A stretch of DNA of 64,000 nucleotides from Pontibacter virosus (GTDB lineage Bacteria; Bacteroidota; Bacteroidia; Cytophagales; Hymenobacteraceae), in NCBI RefSeq assembly GCF_003096355.1, contig NZ_QEKI01000004.1:310001-374000 (forward strand), in the 5' to 3' direction. The translations under genes were made by a program, and so were the position numbers. Within the stretch, counting starts at the first letter, position 1. Every line of letters begins with the position of its first letter. The notes below the pieces were generated by a model. The model had not been told where the DNA came from. It ran no database searches and saw only the letters and a list, made by a program, of their open reading frames with translations. Positions 54,235 through 63,273 of the stretch are shown here, one piece after another.

Positions 54235-55158
54235 ATGGCTGGGAAAATACTCATATCAGGTGGTTCAGGGCTGATCGGATTACGTCTTTCAGAGATGCTG
54301 ATCGATCAGGGCTATGAGGTAGCGCACCTGTCCAGAGCTCCCGATAAGTTCTCTCATTACAAGACGTTCCGCTGGGATATAAAGGAAGGAACAATTGATG
54401 AGAACGCCATCCCCTATGCAGACTATATCATCCACCTGGCGGGCGCCGGGCTGGCTGACGAGAAATGGACGAAAGAACGCAAACGCGAAATACTGAGCAG
54501 TCGGGTAGACAGCACACAGCTGCTGCTCAACGGCCTTCAACAAAACAACCACCACGTCAAGGGCTTTATCTCGGCTTCTGCCATCGGCATTTACGGCAAT
54601 GCAGGTGACCAATTGATGTCGGAGGAAAGCAGTTACGGCGAAGACTTCATGGCCGAAGTATGCAAAGCCTGGGAAGCGGCCGTGTGGCAGATCAAAGACC
54701 TGGGCATACGCACTGTCATTCTGCGCACAGGTATAGCGCTAAGCGAAAAAGGGGGCGCACTTCCCCAGATGGCCCGGCCTATCAAAATGATGGCAGGCGC
54801 TCCGCTTGGCAGCGGCAAGCAGTACATGTCCTGGATCCACATCGACGACCTGTGCCGCCTCTACATCAGGGCCATTGAAGACACACAATTTGCTGGCGTA
54901 TACAATGCCGTGTCTCCTCACCCTGTCACAAATGAGGAGTTTACAGAAGCTTTGGCCGAAGCCATGCATAAGCCATTGGTCTTGCCTAAAGTGCCTTCTT
55001 TTGCCCTTAACCTGATGCTTGGCGAGATGAGTAATGTGGTGCTAAGCGGCCAGCGCGTGAGCGCTAACAAAGTGATGCAAACCGGCTTTACCTTCGAGTA
55101 CAATTACCTGGACGAGGCGCTGGAATCCTTTTATAGCAATAGCAAGGACAGAAGTTGA
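54235..55158 (+). CDS. TIGR01777 family sugar-epimerase-like protein
   Basis: A 307-residue Rossmann protein of the extended SDR type. It has GGSGLIGLRLSEMLI at the N-terminus, HLAGAGLADEKWT, SASAIGIYGNAGD, and a DUF1731-like C-terminal region (LMLGEMSNVVLSGQRV). Relatives (YfcH, SulA-like) have no firm substrate. It is monocistronic and convergent with PBP1A across a strong terminator. Confidence 0.88.
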   Translation: MAGKILISGGSGLIGLRLSEMLIDQGYEVAHLSRAPDKFSHYKTFRWDIKEGTIDENAIPYADYIIHLAGAGLADEKWTKERKREILSSRVDSTQLLLNGLQQNNHHVKGFISASAIGIYGNAGDQLMSEESSYGEDFMAEVCKAWEAAVWQIKDLGIRTVILRTGIALSEKGGALPQMARPIKMMAGAPLGSGKQYMSWIHIDDLCRLYIRAIEDTQFAGVYNAVSPHPVTNEEFTEALAEAMHKPLVLPKVPSFALNLMLGEMSNVVLSGQRVSANKVMQTGFTFEYNYLDEALESFYSNSKDRS

Positions 55159-55192
55159 TTTCCTATACCTGCACAGGTATAGCGTATACTTT

Positions 55193-55237
55193 AAAACAGC
55201 AGCGCCGACTATACTCTAGTCGGCGCTGCTGTTTTTT
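55193..55237. terminator. Bidirectional terminator
   Basis: AAAACAGCAGCGCCGACT and its exact complement (18 bases) enclose a 7-base loop, with a seven-T tract to the right and an A-tract to the left. Confidence 0.93.
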
Positions 55238-55254
55238 TATGGTTCAGGTATACC

Positions 55255-57594
55255 TTAAAAGGTATCTATCAACTCCGGAATCTCAAAGTTCAGATCGAAG
55301 AAAATGGAGTCAGGCTCAGCTTTAGGCAGCACAGTGGTACAGTTGTACTTCTTGCTGATCTTAACAGTCGGCTTCGGAAAGCGGCCCATGGTATAGCCCA
55401 GGTCTTTGTCTTGGTAGAGGCGCTCCATGAAAAGGCCGTATACCGGCAGCGCCGTCTTGGAGCCTTCTCCCAGGTTAGAAGTACGGAAGTGAATGCTGCG
55501 GTCTTCGCCGCCAACCCACACACCGGTTACTAGGTCCTTGGTTACGCCCATGAACCAGCCGTCGGAGTGGTTGGAGGTCGTGCCGGTTTTGCCGCCGATT
55601 TCGTTGCCTTTCCAGAGGTCGTATTCCCACAGTGCCTGCGACGTGCCGCCCGGTTCTTCTATACCTCCTTTGAGCATGTGCATCATCAGGAAAGCCGTCT
55701 CTTCGCTCAGCACTTTCTTCTGCTCCGGCACAAACTGCTCGATCACGTTGCCGTCACGGTCCTCGATGCGGGTGATGAAACGCGGCGCGGTATGGAACCC
55801 GTGGTTCGGGAACGTACCGTAAGCGCCCACCATCTCGTAAACCGATACATCGCTCGGCCCCAGGCCAATCGAAGGCACTTTATCCAGTGGGCTGCTGATG
55901 CCTAGCTTATGGGCATAATCAACCACGGTTTCCCAGCCAACCAGCTCGGTAAGTTGGGCAGTGACAGAGTTCACCGATTTACCCATACCACGGCGTAGCG
56001 TCATAGGCGCACCGGTATACTCCCAGTCAGCATTCGTAGGCGACCAGCTTTTCTTCTCCCCTTTCTCCACGTAATTGATGGTGATGCGGGTGTCCACAAT
56101 CTTGTCGCAGGGCGAGTAACCATTGTCTATAGCCGCTACATACACAAAAGGCTTAAAGGTTGAGCCCGGCTGGCGTCGCGCCTGCTTCACGTGGTCATAC
56201 TTGAAATACTTATAATTGATACCCCCTACCCAAGCCTTGATTTCGCCGGAGAAGGGATCCATGGTCATCATACCGCCGTGCAGGAAGCGCTTGTAGTAGC
56301 GCAGCGAATCCAGCGGCGACATAGTCATTTTCTTTTCGCGCTCCGGGTTGTCCCAGGTAAACACCATCATGTCGCGGGGCGTGTTCAGCTCTTTGTTGAT
56401 CGCGGCTGTATTGTCGCCGTGCTTCTTTTTGAGGCGCTTGTAATAGTCGGTACGCTTGATGGTTTCTTCAATGAAGTTCGGAATCTCGCGGTTCTTCTCG
56501 TCCACCCAAGGGTTCTGGCCCTTCCAGTGGTTGTCGAAGCGGCGCTGCAACGTGCGCATCTGCTGCTCCATGGCAGCCTCGGCATGCGCCTGTATGCGCG
56601 AGTCGATGGTGGTGTATACCTTCAGGCCGTCGCGGTATAGATCGTAACCGTTCTGCTTGCACCACTCCTTCATAAAATCGGCCACAGCCCCCCGGAAGTA
56701 AGTGGCTGGTCCGTCGTAATGGTTTTCTACTTTATAATTCAACTCCAAAGGCAACTGGCTCAGCGAATCAGCTTCAGCTGCACTGAGGTAATCGTACTTA
56801 GCCATCTGCCCCAGTACTGTATTGCGGCGGCGGGTGGAGTTCTCCGGGTTAAAGCGTGGACTGTAGAAAGTTGGGGCCTTGAGCAAACCCACCAGCACAG
56901 CGGCCTGCTCGGGTTTGAGGCTATCAGGAGAGGTGTTGAAGAAAGTCTTAGAGGCGACCTGTATACCGAAGGAGTTACTGCCAAAGTCTACCGTGTTCAG
57001 GTACATGGCCAGGATCTCTTCTTTGGTATAGCGTTGCTCCAGTTTGATGGCGGTGAGCCACTCCTTGGTTTTGGAGATGACAATGTTCAGACCAGGTATG
57101 TGACCCAGCACGCCTTTGGAGTCGTCGGTGCGGGTCTTGTACAGGTTTTTAGCCAGCTGTTGTGTAATCGTGCTACCTCCCCGGCTTTCGCCACGCAAGT
57201 TGTCGTACACAGCACCGAAAATGGCCGTCGGGTCTATACCTGCGTGCTCGTAAAAACGGATATCCTCGGTGGCTATGAGGGCGTTGATGAGCGTTGGCGA
57301 CATCTGCTTGTAGCCTACCGGGCTGCGGTTCTCGCGGAAGTACTTTCCGATCAGCTGCCCGTCGACGGTATAGAGTTCGGAGGCCTGGTCGCTACGCGGG
57401 TTTTCCAGCCTGTCCAGACTTGGGGAGGAACCGAAGAGGTAAAAGAAGTTGTACTCCACACTTACCAGGTAGCCAACCACCACCATCAGTCCCAACAGAA
57501 ACAGCTTCCAGGTATAGCCAATGATGCGGCCATAAACGGACCTTCTCTTTTTAACCGGTTGCTTTACTTGTTCTTTTTCTTGCTCTTGCAGCAT
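55255..57594 (-). CDS. Class A penicillin-binding protein (PBP1A type)
   Basis: A 779-residue bifunctional cell-wall synthase. It has a short cytoplasmic tail and one membrane helix (about 24-46). The transglycosylase domain has ATEDIRFYEHAGID and GGSTITQQLAKNLY (about 110-150). The transpeptidase domain has RQPGSTFKPFVY (SxxK), the SVN motif of GKSVNSVTAQ, and GGKTGTT (KTG). It polymerises and cross-links peptidoglycan in the periplasm. A -7 element TATATTTG lies upstream at 57661-57654. Confidence 0.94.
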   Translation of the reverse strand: MLQEQEKEQVKQPVKKRRSVYGRIIGYTWKLFLLGLMVVVGYLVSVEYNFFYLFGSSPSLDRLENPRSDQASELYTVDGQLIGKYFRENRSPVGYKQMSPTLINALIATEDIRFYEHAGIDPTAIFGAVYDNLRGESRGGSTITQQLAKNLYKTRTDDSKGVLGHIPGLNIVISKTKEWLTAIKLEQRYTKEEILAMYLNTVDFGSNSFGIQVASKTFFNTSPDSLKPEQAAVLVGLLKAPTFYSPRFNPENSTRRRNTVLGQMAKYDYLSAAEADSLSQLPLELNYKVENHYDGPATYFRGAVADFMKEWCKQNGYDLYRDGLKVYTTIDSRIQAHAEAAMEQQMRTLQRRFDNHWKGQNPWVDEKNREIPNFIEETIKRTDYYKRLKKKHGDNTAAINKELNTPRDMMVFTWDNPEREKKMTMSPLDSLRYYKRFLHGGMMTMDPFSGEIKAWVGGINYKYFKYDHVKQARRQPGSTFKPFVYVAAIDNGYSPCDKIVDTRITINYVEKGEKKSWSPTNADWEYTGAPMTLRRGMGKSVNSVTAQLTELVGWETVVDYAHKLGISSPLDKVPSIGLGPSDVSVYEMVGAYGTFPNHGFHTAPRFITRIEDRDGNVIEQFVPEQKKVLSEETAFLMMHMLKGGIEEPGGTSQALWEYDLWKGNEIGGKTGTTSNHSDGWFMGVTKDLVTGVWVGGEDRSIHFRTSNLGEGSKTALPVYGLFMERLYQDKDLGYTMGRFPKPTVKISKKYNCTTVLPKAEPDSIFFDLNFEIPELIDTF

Positions 57595-57653
57595 GTTATT
57601 TCATCAGGGCAAATTGCCTGTATTTTTCCGGATCGCTTCTCTCTAATCTACTG

Positions 57654-57661
57654 CAAATATA
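57654..57661 (-). promoter_or_regulatory. -7 element TATATTTG of the PBP1A gene
   Basis: A perfect TAnnTTTG in the leftward direction, 60 bases before ATG 57594. Confidence 0.55.
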
Positions 57662-57747
57662 CCTTTTGTGTACAAATACTTTCTCAGAAACGGATAAAAC
57701 TTAGTTAGCAATATGCATTAGCTGTTATAACTTTGGCAGGCCCTGCC

Positions 57748-57755
57748 TATCTTTG
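57748..57755 (+). promoter_or_regulatory. -7 element TATCTTTG of the 57.8-61.2 kb cluster
   Basis: A perfect TAnnTTTG lies 25 bases before ATG 57780; a second TAACTTTG lies at 57728-57735. Confidence 0.6.
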
Positions 57756-57779
57756 CCGGGTAGCATTACCCATACACCC

Positions 57780-58292
57780 ATGCAAGAGCAATTACAGGCA
57801 GCGTTCGACAAGATCAAGGGGCTGCCACTGACTAAGACCACCCGCAGTGAACTGGTGCAATACTTCCATTTCGGCAAAACCAGCTATACCACGCCGCAAG
57901 GATTGATTCTAGACGTGGGCCTCTATACCCTGGCCGTGAACTGCCCCTGGACCTTTGAGCAGGCCAATGGCGAAACCATCAAGCACAGCGAGGTGTTTAT
58001 GCGCAAGCGTGAGCCCGGCCTGCCTTCCCCCAAATTCGACTGGAAAGTGCCCGGTGCCAACCTCCGCGACCAGCGCCTGCAGGGACTCGTGATCAGCAGC
58101 CAGGCCCTGGCAATAGAGAGCGCTGTAGTAAGAGACGCATACGGTATAACCCTGACTTTTGTGAACGGCGACCGCCTGATCCTGACTCCTGATCTGGGCA
58201 AGCCACAGGAAGAATACTGGCAGCTGTTCAGCAATTCCGGTGATAATTTCAGCATCGGGGTCGGGGCTGCAGGCGTTGTGGAACGCAGATAA
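57780..58292 (+). CDS. Hypothetical cytoplasmic protein
   Basis: A 170-residue protein with no signal or membrane helix (MQEQLQAAFDKIKGLPLTK). Beta-type stretches include YTLAVNCPWTF and GITLTFVNGDRLILTPDLG. I recognise no family. It is the first gene of a tightly packed rightward cluster (gaps of 20-25 bases to the next two genes). The start ATG 57780 is chosen because the promoter overlaps the longer frame. Confidence 0.6.
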   Translation: MQEQLQAAFDKIKGLPLTKTTRSELVQYFHFGKTSYTTPQGLILDVGLYTLAVNCPWTFEQANGETIKHSEVFMRKREPGLPSPKFDWKVPGANLRDQRLQGLVISSQALAIESAVVRDAYGITLTFVNGDRLILTPDLGKPQEEYWQLFSNSGDNFSIGVGAAGVVERR

Positions 58293-58312
58293 GTTTCTAT
58301 ACCTTTACCGTA

Positions 58313-58774
58313 ATGAAAAAACTGCTACAAACCACAGGTATAGCTCTGGCCCTCGGTCTTTGCTGCACACTAGGCGCTCAGGCTCAATCCAAGGCAAAGC
58401 CTGCTGCCAGAAAAGCGCCGGCCGCTACAGCGAATGAGACTCCTAAAAAGTCTGGCGAGATGGACATGAGCCAGATGAAGACCTACTACATGGCCCTGCT
58501 CAAGAAAGGTCCTTACCAGCCAACCGACACAGCTGAGGTAAACAGCATTCAGCGTGGGCACATGGCGCATATCCGGAAGATGGCCGCTGATGGCAAACTG
58601 GTGATGGCCGGTCCGTTTCTGGACAATGGCGAACTGCGTGGTATTTTCATTTTTGACGTGGCTACCCTGGAAGAGGCGAAGGCACTGACAGAGGCAGACC
58701 CGGCCGTAAAAGCCGGCAAGCTGATCATGGAGCTGCATCCCTGGATGAGCCAGCGCGGCACAACATTACCCTAG
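58313..58774 (+). CDS. Exported YciI-like protein
   Basis: A 153-residue protein with a signal peptide (ending GAQAQ) and an Ala/Lys/Pro-rich linker (about 25-50). A YciI/EthD-like ferredoxin-fold domain follows (YYMALLKKGPYQ, HMAHIRKMAADGKLVMAGPFLDNGELRG split by family strands, HPWM). YciI proteins bind small molecules; the His of the RGHMAHI motif is the putative catalytic residue. Export is unusual for the family but common in Bacteroidota. Confidence 0.8.
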   Translation: MKKLLQTTGIALALGLCCTLGAQAQSKAKPAARKAPAATANETPKKSGEMDMSQMKTYYMALLKKGPYQPTDTAEVNSIQRGHMAHIRKMAADGKLVMAGPFLDNGELRGIFIFDVATLEEAKALTEADPAVKAGKLIMELHPWMSQRGTTLP

Positions 58775-58798
58775 CAACCTTTATAAGCAGAGGGCAGT

Positions 58799-59611
58799 AT
58801 GCGAACAAAACATTCGCTGCTGCCCTTGAACTTCCGCCTGCATCTATTCGAGCTCGAAGACCAGCCCTGGTTTCCGCACATTTTCCGGCAGGGCATGCTC
58901 GATTTTCTGCGCTTCATGATCTCGAAGCTCGGCGCTTACGGCCCGGCTATACCTCTGCTAGAGGAACTGCTCCGGCGCAGCGGTCAAACGCACTTCACCG
59001 ACCTTTGCTCGGGTGCCGGCGGTGGCATAGCAGGTATACGCGAAGCCCTAAGCCAGCGCATGGGTGAACCTGTGCGCGTCACCTTATCTGACCGGTACCC
59101 CAACCTGGGCGCGTACGAATACTTACAAGCCGAGTCCGGTGGCCTGATTGACTTTATTGACTCGCCTGTTGATGCCACCAAAGTGCCACCGCAAATACAA
59201 GGCGTTCGTACCATCTTTTCTTCTTTTCATCATTTCAGGCCAGAGCAGGCGGTGGCTATTTTGCAGAACGCTGCCGATCAGCGGGCGCCCATCGGCATCT
59301 TTGAAGGAGGCGGCAAAACCTGGGCTGAACTGATCATCTTCCTGCTTACCTTCCCGATCATTATCCTGTTGGTGACACCTTTTATAAGGCCTTTTAAACT
59401 GAGTCGACTTCTGTTTACGTACCTTATACCAATTATCCCACTGGGTATCATGTGGGATGGCCTGGTATCGTTGTTCAGGCTATACAATCCCCGGATGCTG
59501 GACGAGTTGCTGGCCCGCGTGCATACCCCGCCCGGCTATACCTGGCGCAGCGGCATCGTAGGGAGCGGACCTGGCCAGCAGGTCATTTACCTGCTGGGAT
59601 ATCCGGAGTAA
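58799..59611 (+). CDS. Methyltransferase-like protein with membrane segments
   Basis: A 270-residue protein. Its N-terminal half has a Rossmann methyltransferase motif I (TDLCSGAGGGIAGI, about 67-80) and SDRYPNLGAYEYL (motif II). The C-terminal half has two or three hydrophobic helices (LIIFLLTFPIIILLVTPFI, LLFTYLIPIIPLGIMW, about 178-220). A SAM-dependent enzyme at the membrane acting on a lipid or quinone is a reasonable guess, strengthened by the UbiA-like neighbour. Substrate unknown. Confidence 0.7.
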   Translation: MRTKHSLLPLNFRLHLFELEDQPWFPHIFRQGMLDFLRFMISKLGAYGPAIPLLEELLRRSGQTHFTDLCSGAGGGIAGIREALSQRMGEPVRVTLSDRYPNLGAYEYLQAESGGLIDFIDSPVDATKVPPQIQGVRTIFSSFHHFRPEQAVAILQNAADQRAPIGIFEGGGKTWAELIIFLLTFPIIILLVTPFIRPFKLSRLLFTYLIPIIPLGIMWDGLVSLFRLYNPRMLDELLARVHTPPGYTWRSGIVGSGPGQQVIYLLGYPE

Positions 59612-59614
59612 TAA

Positions 59615-59766
59615 AATTGTTGATTGTTGATTGCTAATTGCTGAACAAGGAGGTATCAACATCATAAAAAGAATAAAGCCTGATTTGAGAATTGATAACA
59701 TAAGACTTGACGGTTTTGGTAAATGAGATAAAAACAATCAACAACTAACAATCAACAATTCACAAC
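59615..59766. repeat. Inverted-arm intergenic element (G)
   Basis: The arms contain AATTGTTGATTGTT (59615-59628) and its exact complement (59747-59760), extended by more ATTGCTAATTGCT and ACAATCAACAACTAAC words. The right arm has no G. The element starts within 4 bases of the stop codon of the methyltransferase-like gene and ends at the base before the TTG start of the UbiA-like gene. Confidence 0.7.
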
Positions 59767-60672
59767 TTGAAACAAGTCGCTATACCTGTCATCGCAAAAT
59801 ATAGCAGCGCCCTGACCCTAATGCGGATCCCGTTTTCAGTATACCTGATGCCGGTGTACTGGTTTGCGCTCAGCGTGGCAGATGGCTATACCTTGTGGCG
59901 GGCGGCGGCTGTGTTCCTGATTCTGCACGTACTCGTATACCCTGCCAGCAATGGCTACAACTCTTATCACGATCGGGACGAAGGCAGCATCGGCGGGCTC
60001 CGACGGCCTCCAAAAGTCACGCATGAGTTGTTTCACCTGGTTCTGCTGTTCGATGGGCTGGCCTTGCTGATCAGCTTCTTTCTATCGCCGCTGTTCGCCC
60101 TGATGGTCGCATTATACCTGTTGGTTTCCAAGGCTTACAGCGATCGGAGTATCCGGCTCAAGAAATATCCCATTATCAGCACGCTGGTCGTTACAGTTTT
60201 CCAGGGAGCGTTTACTTTTCTGATGGTACAGGTCGGGACTGGTCTGGACATGCAGCAAACCCTGCAGGCACCCAATGTCTGGTTTGCCTTGGTGAGCACA
60301 CTCTTTCTTTGTGGCTCTTACCCGCTCACACAAATTTACCAGCACCAGGAAGACAGTGAGCGAGGTGACAAAACGCTAAGTTTACTGCTGGGTATACGGG
60401 GCACTTTTGTGTTCGCAGGTATTGCGCTCAGCCTGGGAGCGGCACTTCTGATTGGGCTATACCTGGCGCTGGGGCAACTGCTCAACATAGTGATCTTCCT
60501 GCTTCTCACCGCGCCCATCACCTATTACTTTCTAGGCTGGGTGCGCCGGTCATGGCAAAACCCCGGAGAAGTGAATTTTGAAAATACGATGCGCATGAAC
60601 AAGATATCATCGCTTTGCATCAGCCTGGCTTTTTTCCTGATACTCCTGCTGCGATCAGTTTACGCTTCGTAG
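59767..60672 (+). CDS. UbiA-family prenyltransferase-like membrane protein
   Basis: A 301-residue protein with about eight membrane helices. The first acidic motif region is NGYNSYHDRDEGSIGG (about 60-75), a diverged form of the UbiA NDxxDxxxD. The second region is YQHQEDSERGDKTLSLLLG (about 193-211). The family joins prenyl chains to aromatic or other acceptors. The start is TTG 59767; no in-frame ATG is present and the codon directly follows a repeat arm. Acceptor unknown. Confidence 0.75.
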   Translation: MKQVAIPVIAKYSSALTLMRIPFSVYLMPVYWFALSVADGYTLWRAAAVFLILHVLVYPASNGYNSYHDRDEGSIGGLRRPPKVTHELFHLVLLFDGLALLISFFLSPLFALMVALYLLVSKAYSDRSIRLKKYPIISTLVVTVFQGAFTFLMVQVGTGLDMQQTLQAPNVWFALVSTLFLCGSYPLTQIYQHQEDSERGDKTLSLLLGIRGTFVFAGIALSLGAALLIGLYLALGQLLNIVIFLLLTAPITYYFLGWVRRSWQNPGEVNFENTMRMNKISSLCISLAFFLILLLRSVYAS

Positions 60673-60739
60673 TTTCATACAAGACATCGGTTTATAACTA
60701 CCTGGGCTGATTGCGTATAACAGCAAAAACCGTCTCGCC

Positions 60740-61216
60740 ATGAAACTTCTCTACGCTGTAATAGGTGGACTTGCCGCCACCGCCGCCATGGCCTTCCTAT
60801 ACCTGCTTTCGTATGTAACGCACCGTGTTATGAAGGTAACCCGGATACTGGGGACTATGCTCATGAACCGCACGCAACCTGATGGTTCGCTCTCGGAAGC
60901 GACTAACACCAAGGGATACGGCACCGTGGCGCACTACCTGGTCGGGATTATTTTCGCGCTCTTCTACATTGCGCTGTGGCATTCCGATGTCGGACTCATC
61001 AATGCTTCCTGGGGATTTCTTTTCGGATTGGCGCATGGCCTGATCGCGATGTTCATCTGGTATCTGTTTTTCATGGTACACCCCAAGCCGCCGCTCATTG
61101 CACTCCGTACTTACCTGACCACACTCGTTTTTGCACACATTGTCTTCGGCCTGGTACTTACTTATACCGTCTACCTGTTAGCTAAGCCGGATTACCCGTT
61201 TTGGAGTTTATATTAA
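60740..61216 (+). CDS. Four-helix membrane protein, unknown
   Basis: A 158-residue protein with about four membrane helices (residues 3-25, 65-82, 90-112 and 130-150) and a short loop (RTQPDGSLSEATNTKGYG). I recognise no family. It is the last gene of the cluster. Directly after its stop codon the clearest inverted-arm element of the window begins. Confidence 0.6.
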   Translation: MKLLYAVIGGLAATAAMAFLYLLSYVTHRVMKVTRILGTMLMNRTQPDGSLSEATNTKGYGTVAHYLVGIIFALFYIALWHSDVGLINASWGFLFGLAHGLIAMFIWYLFFMVHPKPPLIALRTYLTTLVFAHIVFGLVLTYTVYLLAKPDYPFWSLY

Positions 61217-61366
61217 AAGGTTAAATTGTTGAATGGTTAAATTGTTGACGGTTAAATAAGTTTTGTAAAGGAAACCGATCAATTGAAAAGATAGCCTAAG
61301 TATTTCAGCGCTGTGGTTGATAAAAGTTCTCACTTAACAATTTAACCATTCAACAATTTAACCTCC
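61217..61366. repeat. Inverted-arm intergenic element (H), perfect 28-base arms
   Basis: The arms at 61219-61246 and 61336-61363 are exact reverse complements over 28 bases. Each contains two TTAAATTGTT copies separated by GAATGG. The interior is 89 bases, the same as in the element at 46741. The left arm starts right after the stop codon and the right arm abuts the terminator of rho. The left arm has no C over its 28 paired bases and the right arm no G. Confidence 0.85.
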
Positions 61367-61416
61367 AAAAACAGGCCGGCCCCACTGCTACAAAGCAATG
61401 GGGCCGGCCTGTTTTT
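61367..61416. terminator. Bidirectional terminator beside rho
   Basis: AAAAACAGGCCGGCCCCA and its exact complement form an 18-base stem with A/T tracts at both ends. It serves rho leftward and the membrane-protein gene rightward. Confidence 0.93.
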
Positions 61417-61428
61417 GGTAAAGTATCC

Positions 61429-63273
61429 TTACCCGTTCATCGAAATCAGGAACTCTTCATTGCTCTTGGTTCCCTGCATTCTGTCTTTCAGGAATTCCAT
61501 GGCTTCTACGGAGTTCATGTCGGACATAAACTTGCGTAGGATCCAGATGCGGTTCAGTTCGTCGCGATCCATGAGCAGGTCTTCGCGGCGTGTACCTGAT
61601 GCCGGCACGTCGATAGCCGGGTAGATTCTGCGGTTGGCCAGTTTGCGGTCCAGCTGCAGTTCCATGTTACCGGTACCTTTAAATTCTTCGAAGATCACCT
61701 CGTCCATTTTAGAACCGGTGTCGATCAGAGCAGTCGCGATGATGGTGAGTGAGCCGCCGTTCTCCACGTTACGGGCCGCACCGAAGAAACGCTTCGGCTT
61801 GTGCAACGCGTTGGCATCCACACCACCCGACAGGATCTTGCCTGATGAAGGCACCACCGTGTTGTAGGCACGCGCCAGACGCGTGATGGAGTCGAGCAGG
61901 ATCACCACATCGTGGCCGCACTCTACCATACGCTTGGCCTTGTCCAGCACAATGCTCGAAACCTTTACATGGCGGTCAGCAGTTTCGTCGAACGTAGAGG
62001 CAATCACCTCTGCTCTCACGCTGCGGGCCATATCGGTTACTTCTTCCGGGCGCTCGTCTATGAGCAGGATCATCAGGTATACCTCCGGATGGTTTTCGGA
62101 GATAGCGTTGGCGATCTCTTTCAGCAACACGGTCTTACCTGTCTTCGGCTGCGCCACGATCATACCACGCTGGCCTTTACCGATCGGGGCAAACAGATCG
62201 AGGATACGGGTTGAAAGCAGGTTGGGCTTGGTCGTCAGTTTCAGGCGCTCTTCCGGGAAAAGCGGTGTCAGGTGCTGGAAAGGGATACGGTCGCGGATTT
62301 CCTCTGTAGTTCGTCCGTTCACCAAATCCACCTTGAGCAGGGCAAAGTACTTCTCCCCTTCTTTCGGCGGACGGATCTGTCCTTTCACAGTATCGCCCGT
62401 CTTCAGACCAAACAACTTGATCTGCGAAGGAGACACATAGATATCGTCTGGCGAGGCCAGGTAATTGTAATGTGTAGAGCGAAGGAAGCCGTAGCCATCC
62501 TGCATCAACTCCAACACACCTTCATTTAGGATTATTCCGTCAAACTCGCGGAAGTTATTGCTACTTGCGGCTGCGTTCTGCTGACGGCGTGGCGCATTAT
62601 CTCCGCCACGGTTGCTCTGGTCAGGGCGGCTATCGCTGCGATTGCCCACTTCAGGACGCTGCTCGCGATCAGCTCGGTTGCCTACTTCAGGGCGCTGCTC
62701 ACGATTGTCGTTTCTTTCATTTCTTTCGCTACGCTCAGGACGCTGAGATTCAGTTCTGTCATTGCGCTGCTCCGTTCTCTCTGCACGTTCAGGACGCTGC
62801 TCTGTTCTCTCCACACGTTCCGGACGAGCCTCGGTGCGCTCCACACGCTGTTCCTGTCGCTGCTCACGCGGCGTGCCATCGTTGCGGTTGTCGCGGCGGG
62901 TCGTTACGCGCTCACGTTGTGGACCGTGGTCCTTTACGGGTGCTGCTTGTTGTACTAAAGTCGGGCTGGTTTGCTCGCGGCGGGCTGCTTCGCGGACAGG
63001 TTTTGCCTGGGCTGGCGCCTCGGCTACTGGTGCCTCTTGCTCTTCACTGATCGTAATTGTGTTTTCCGTAGCGGCGGGTTCGCTGGCGGCTGTACTGGAG
63101 GAGGATTTTACTTTTTTCGGCAATTTGTCGGGAGGGGTTATGGCTTGCTGGTCAAGGATTTTGTAGACCAGATCCTGTTTGCTGAGTTTCTTGAAATTCT
63201 TAACACCCAGGTCTTCTGCAATTTCCTTGAGTTCTGAAAGAAGCCTATCTTTCAATTCTTCAATATTGTACAT
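61429..63273 (-). CDS. rho: Transcription termination factor Rho
   Basis: A 614-residue Rho. A short N-terminal Rho_N domain ([15 protein letters not shown]) comes first. Then comes a disordered insert of about 200 residues (about 50-245) rich in Arg, Glu, Gln and Asn with repeated [10 protein letters not shown] units. The RNA-binding fold ([15 protein letters not shown]) and the ATPase/helicase domain ([32 protein letters not shown]) follow. Such inserts are normal in Bacteroidota, where in Bacteroides the insert drives condensate formation. Confidence 0.95.
   Translation of the reverse strand: MYNIEELKDRLLSELKEIAEDLGVKNFKKLSKQDLVYKILDQQAITPPDKLPKKVKSSSSTAASEPAATENTITISEEQEAPVAEAPAQAKPVREAARREQTSPTLVQQAAPVKDHGPQRERVTTRRDNRNDGTPREQRQEQRVERTEARPERVERTEQRPERAERTEQRNDRTESQRPERSERNERNDNREQRPEVGNRADREQRPEVGNRSDSRPDQSNRGGDNAPRRQQNAAASSNNFREFDGIILNEGVLELMQDGYGFLRSTHYNYLASPDDIYVSPSQIKLFGLKTGDTVKGQIRPPKEGEKYFALLKVDLVNGRTTEEIRDRIPFQHLTPLFPEERLKLTTKPNLLSTRILDLFAPIGKGQRGMIVAQPKTGKTVLLKEIANAISENHPEVYLMILLIDERPEEVTDMARSVRAEVIASTFDETADRHVKVSSIVLDKAKRMVECGHDVVILLDSITRLARAYNTVVPSSGKILSGGVDANALHKPKRFFGAARNVENGGSLTIIATALIDTGSKMDEVIFEEFKGTGNMELQLDRKLANRRIYPAIDVPASGTRREDLLMDRDELNRIWILRKFMSDMNSVEAMEFLKDRMQGTKSNEEFLISMNG

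Noticed and set aside
62682..63237. Several open frames opposite rho (Ser/Arg/Cys-rich)
   Set aside because: They are products of the repetitive, GC-rich insert of rho read on the other strand.
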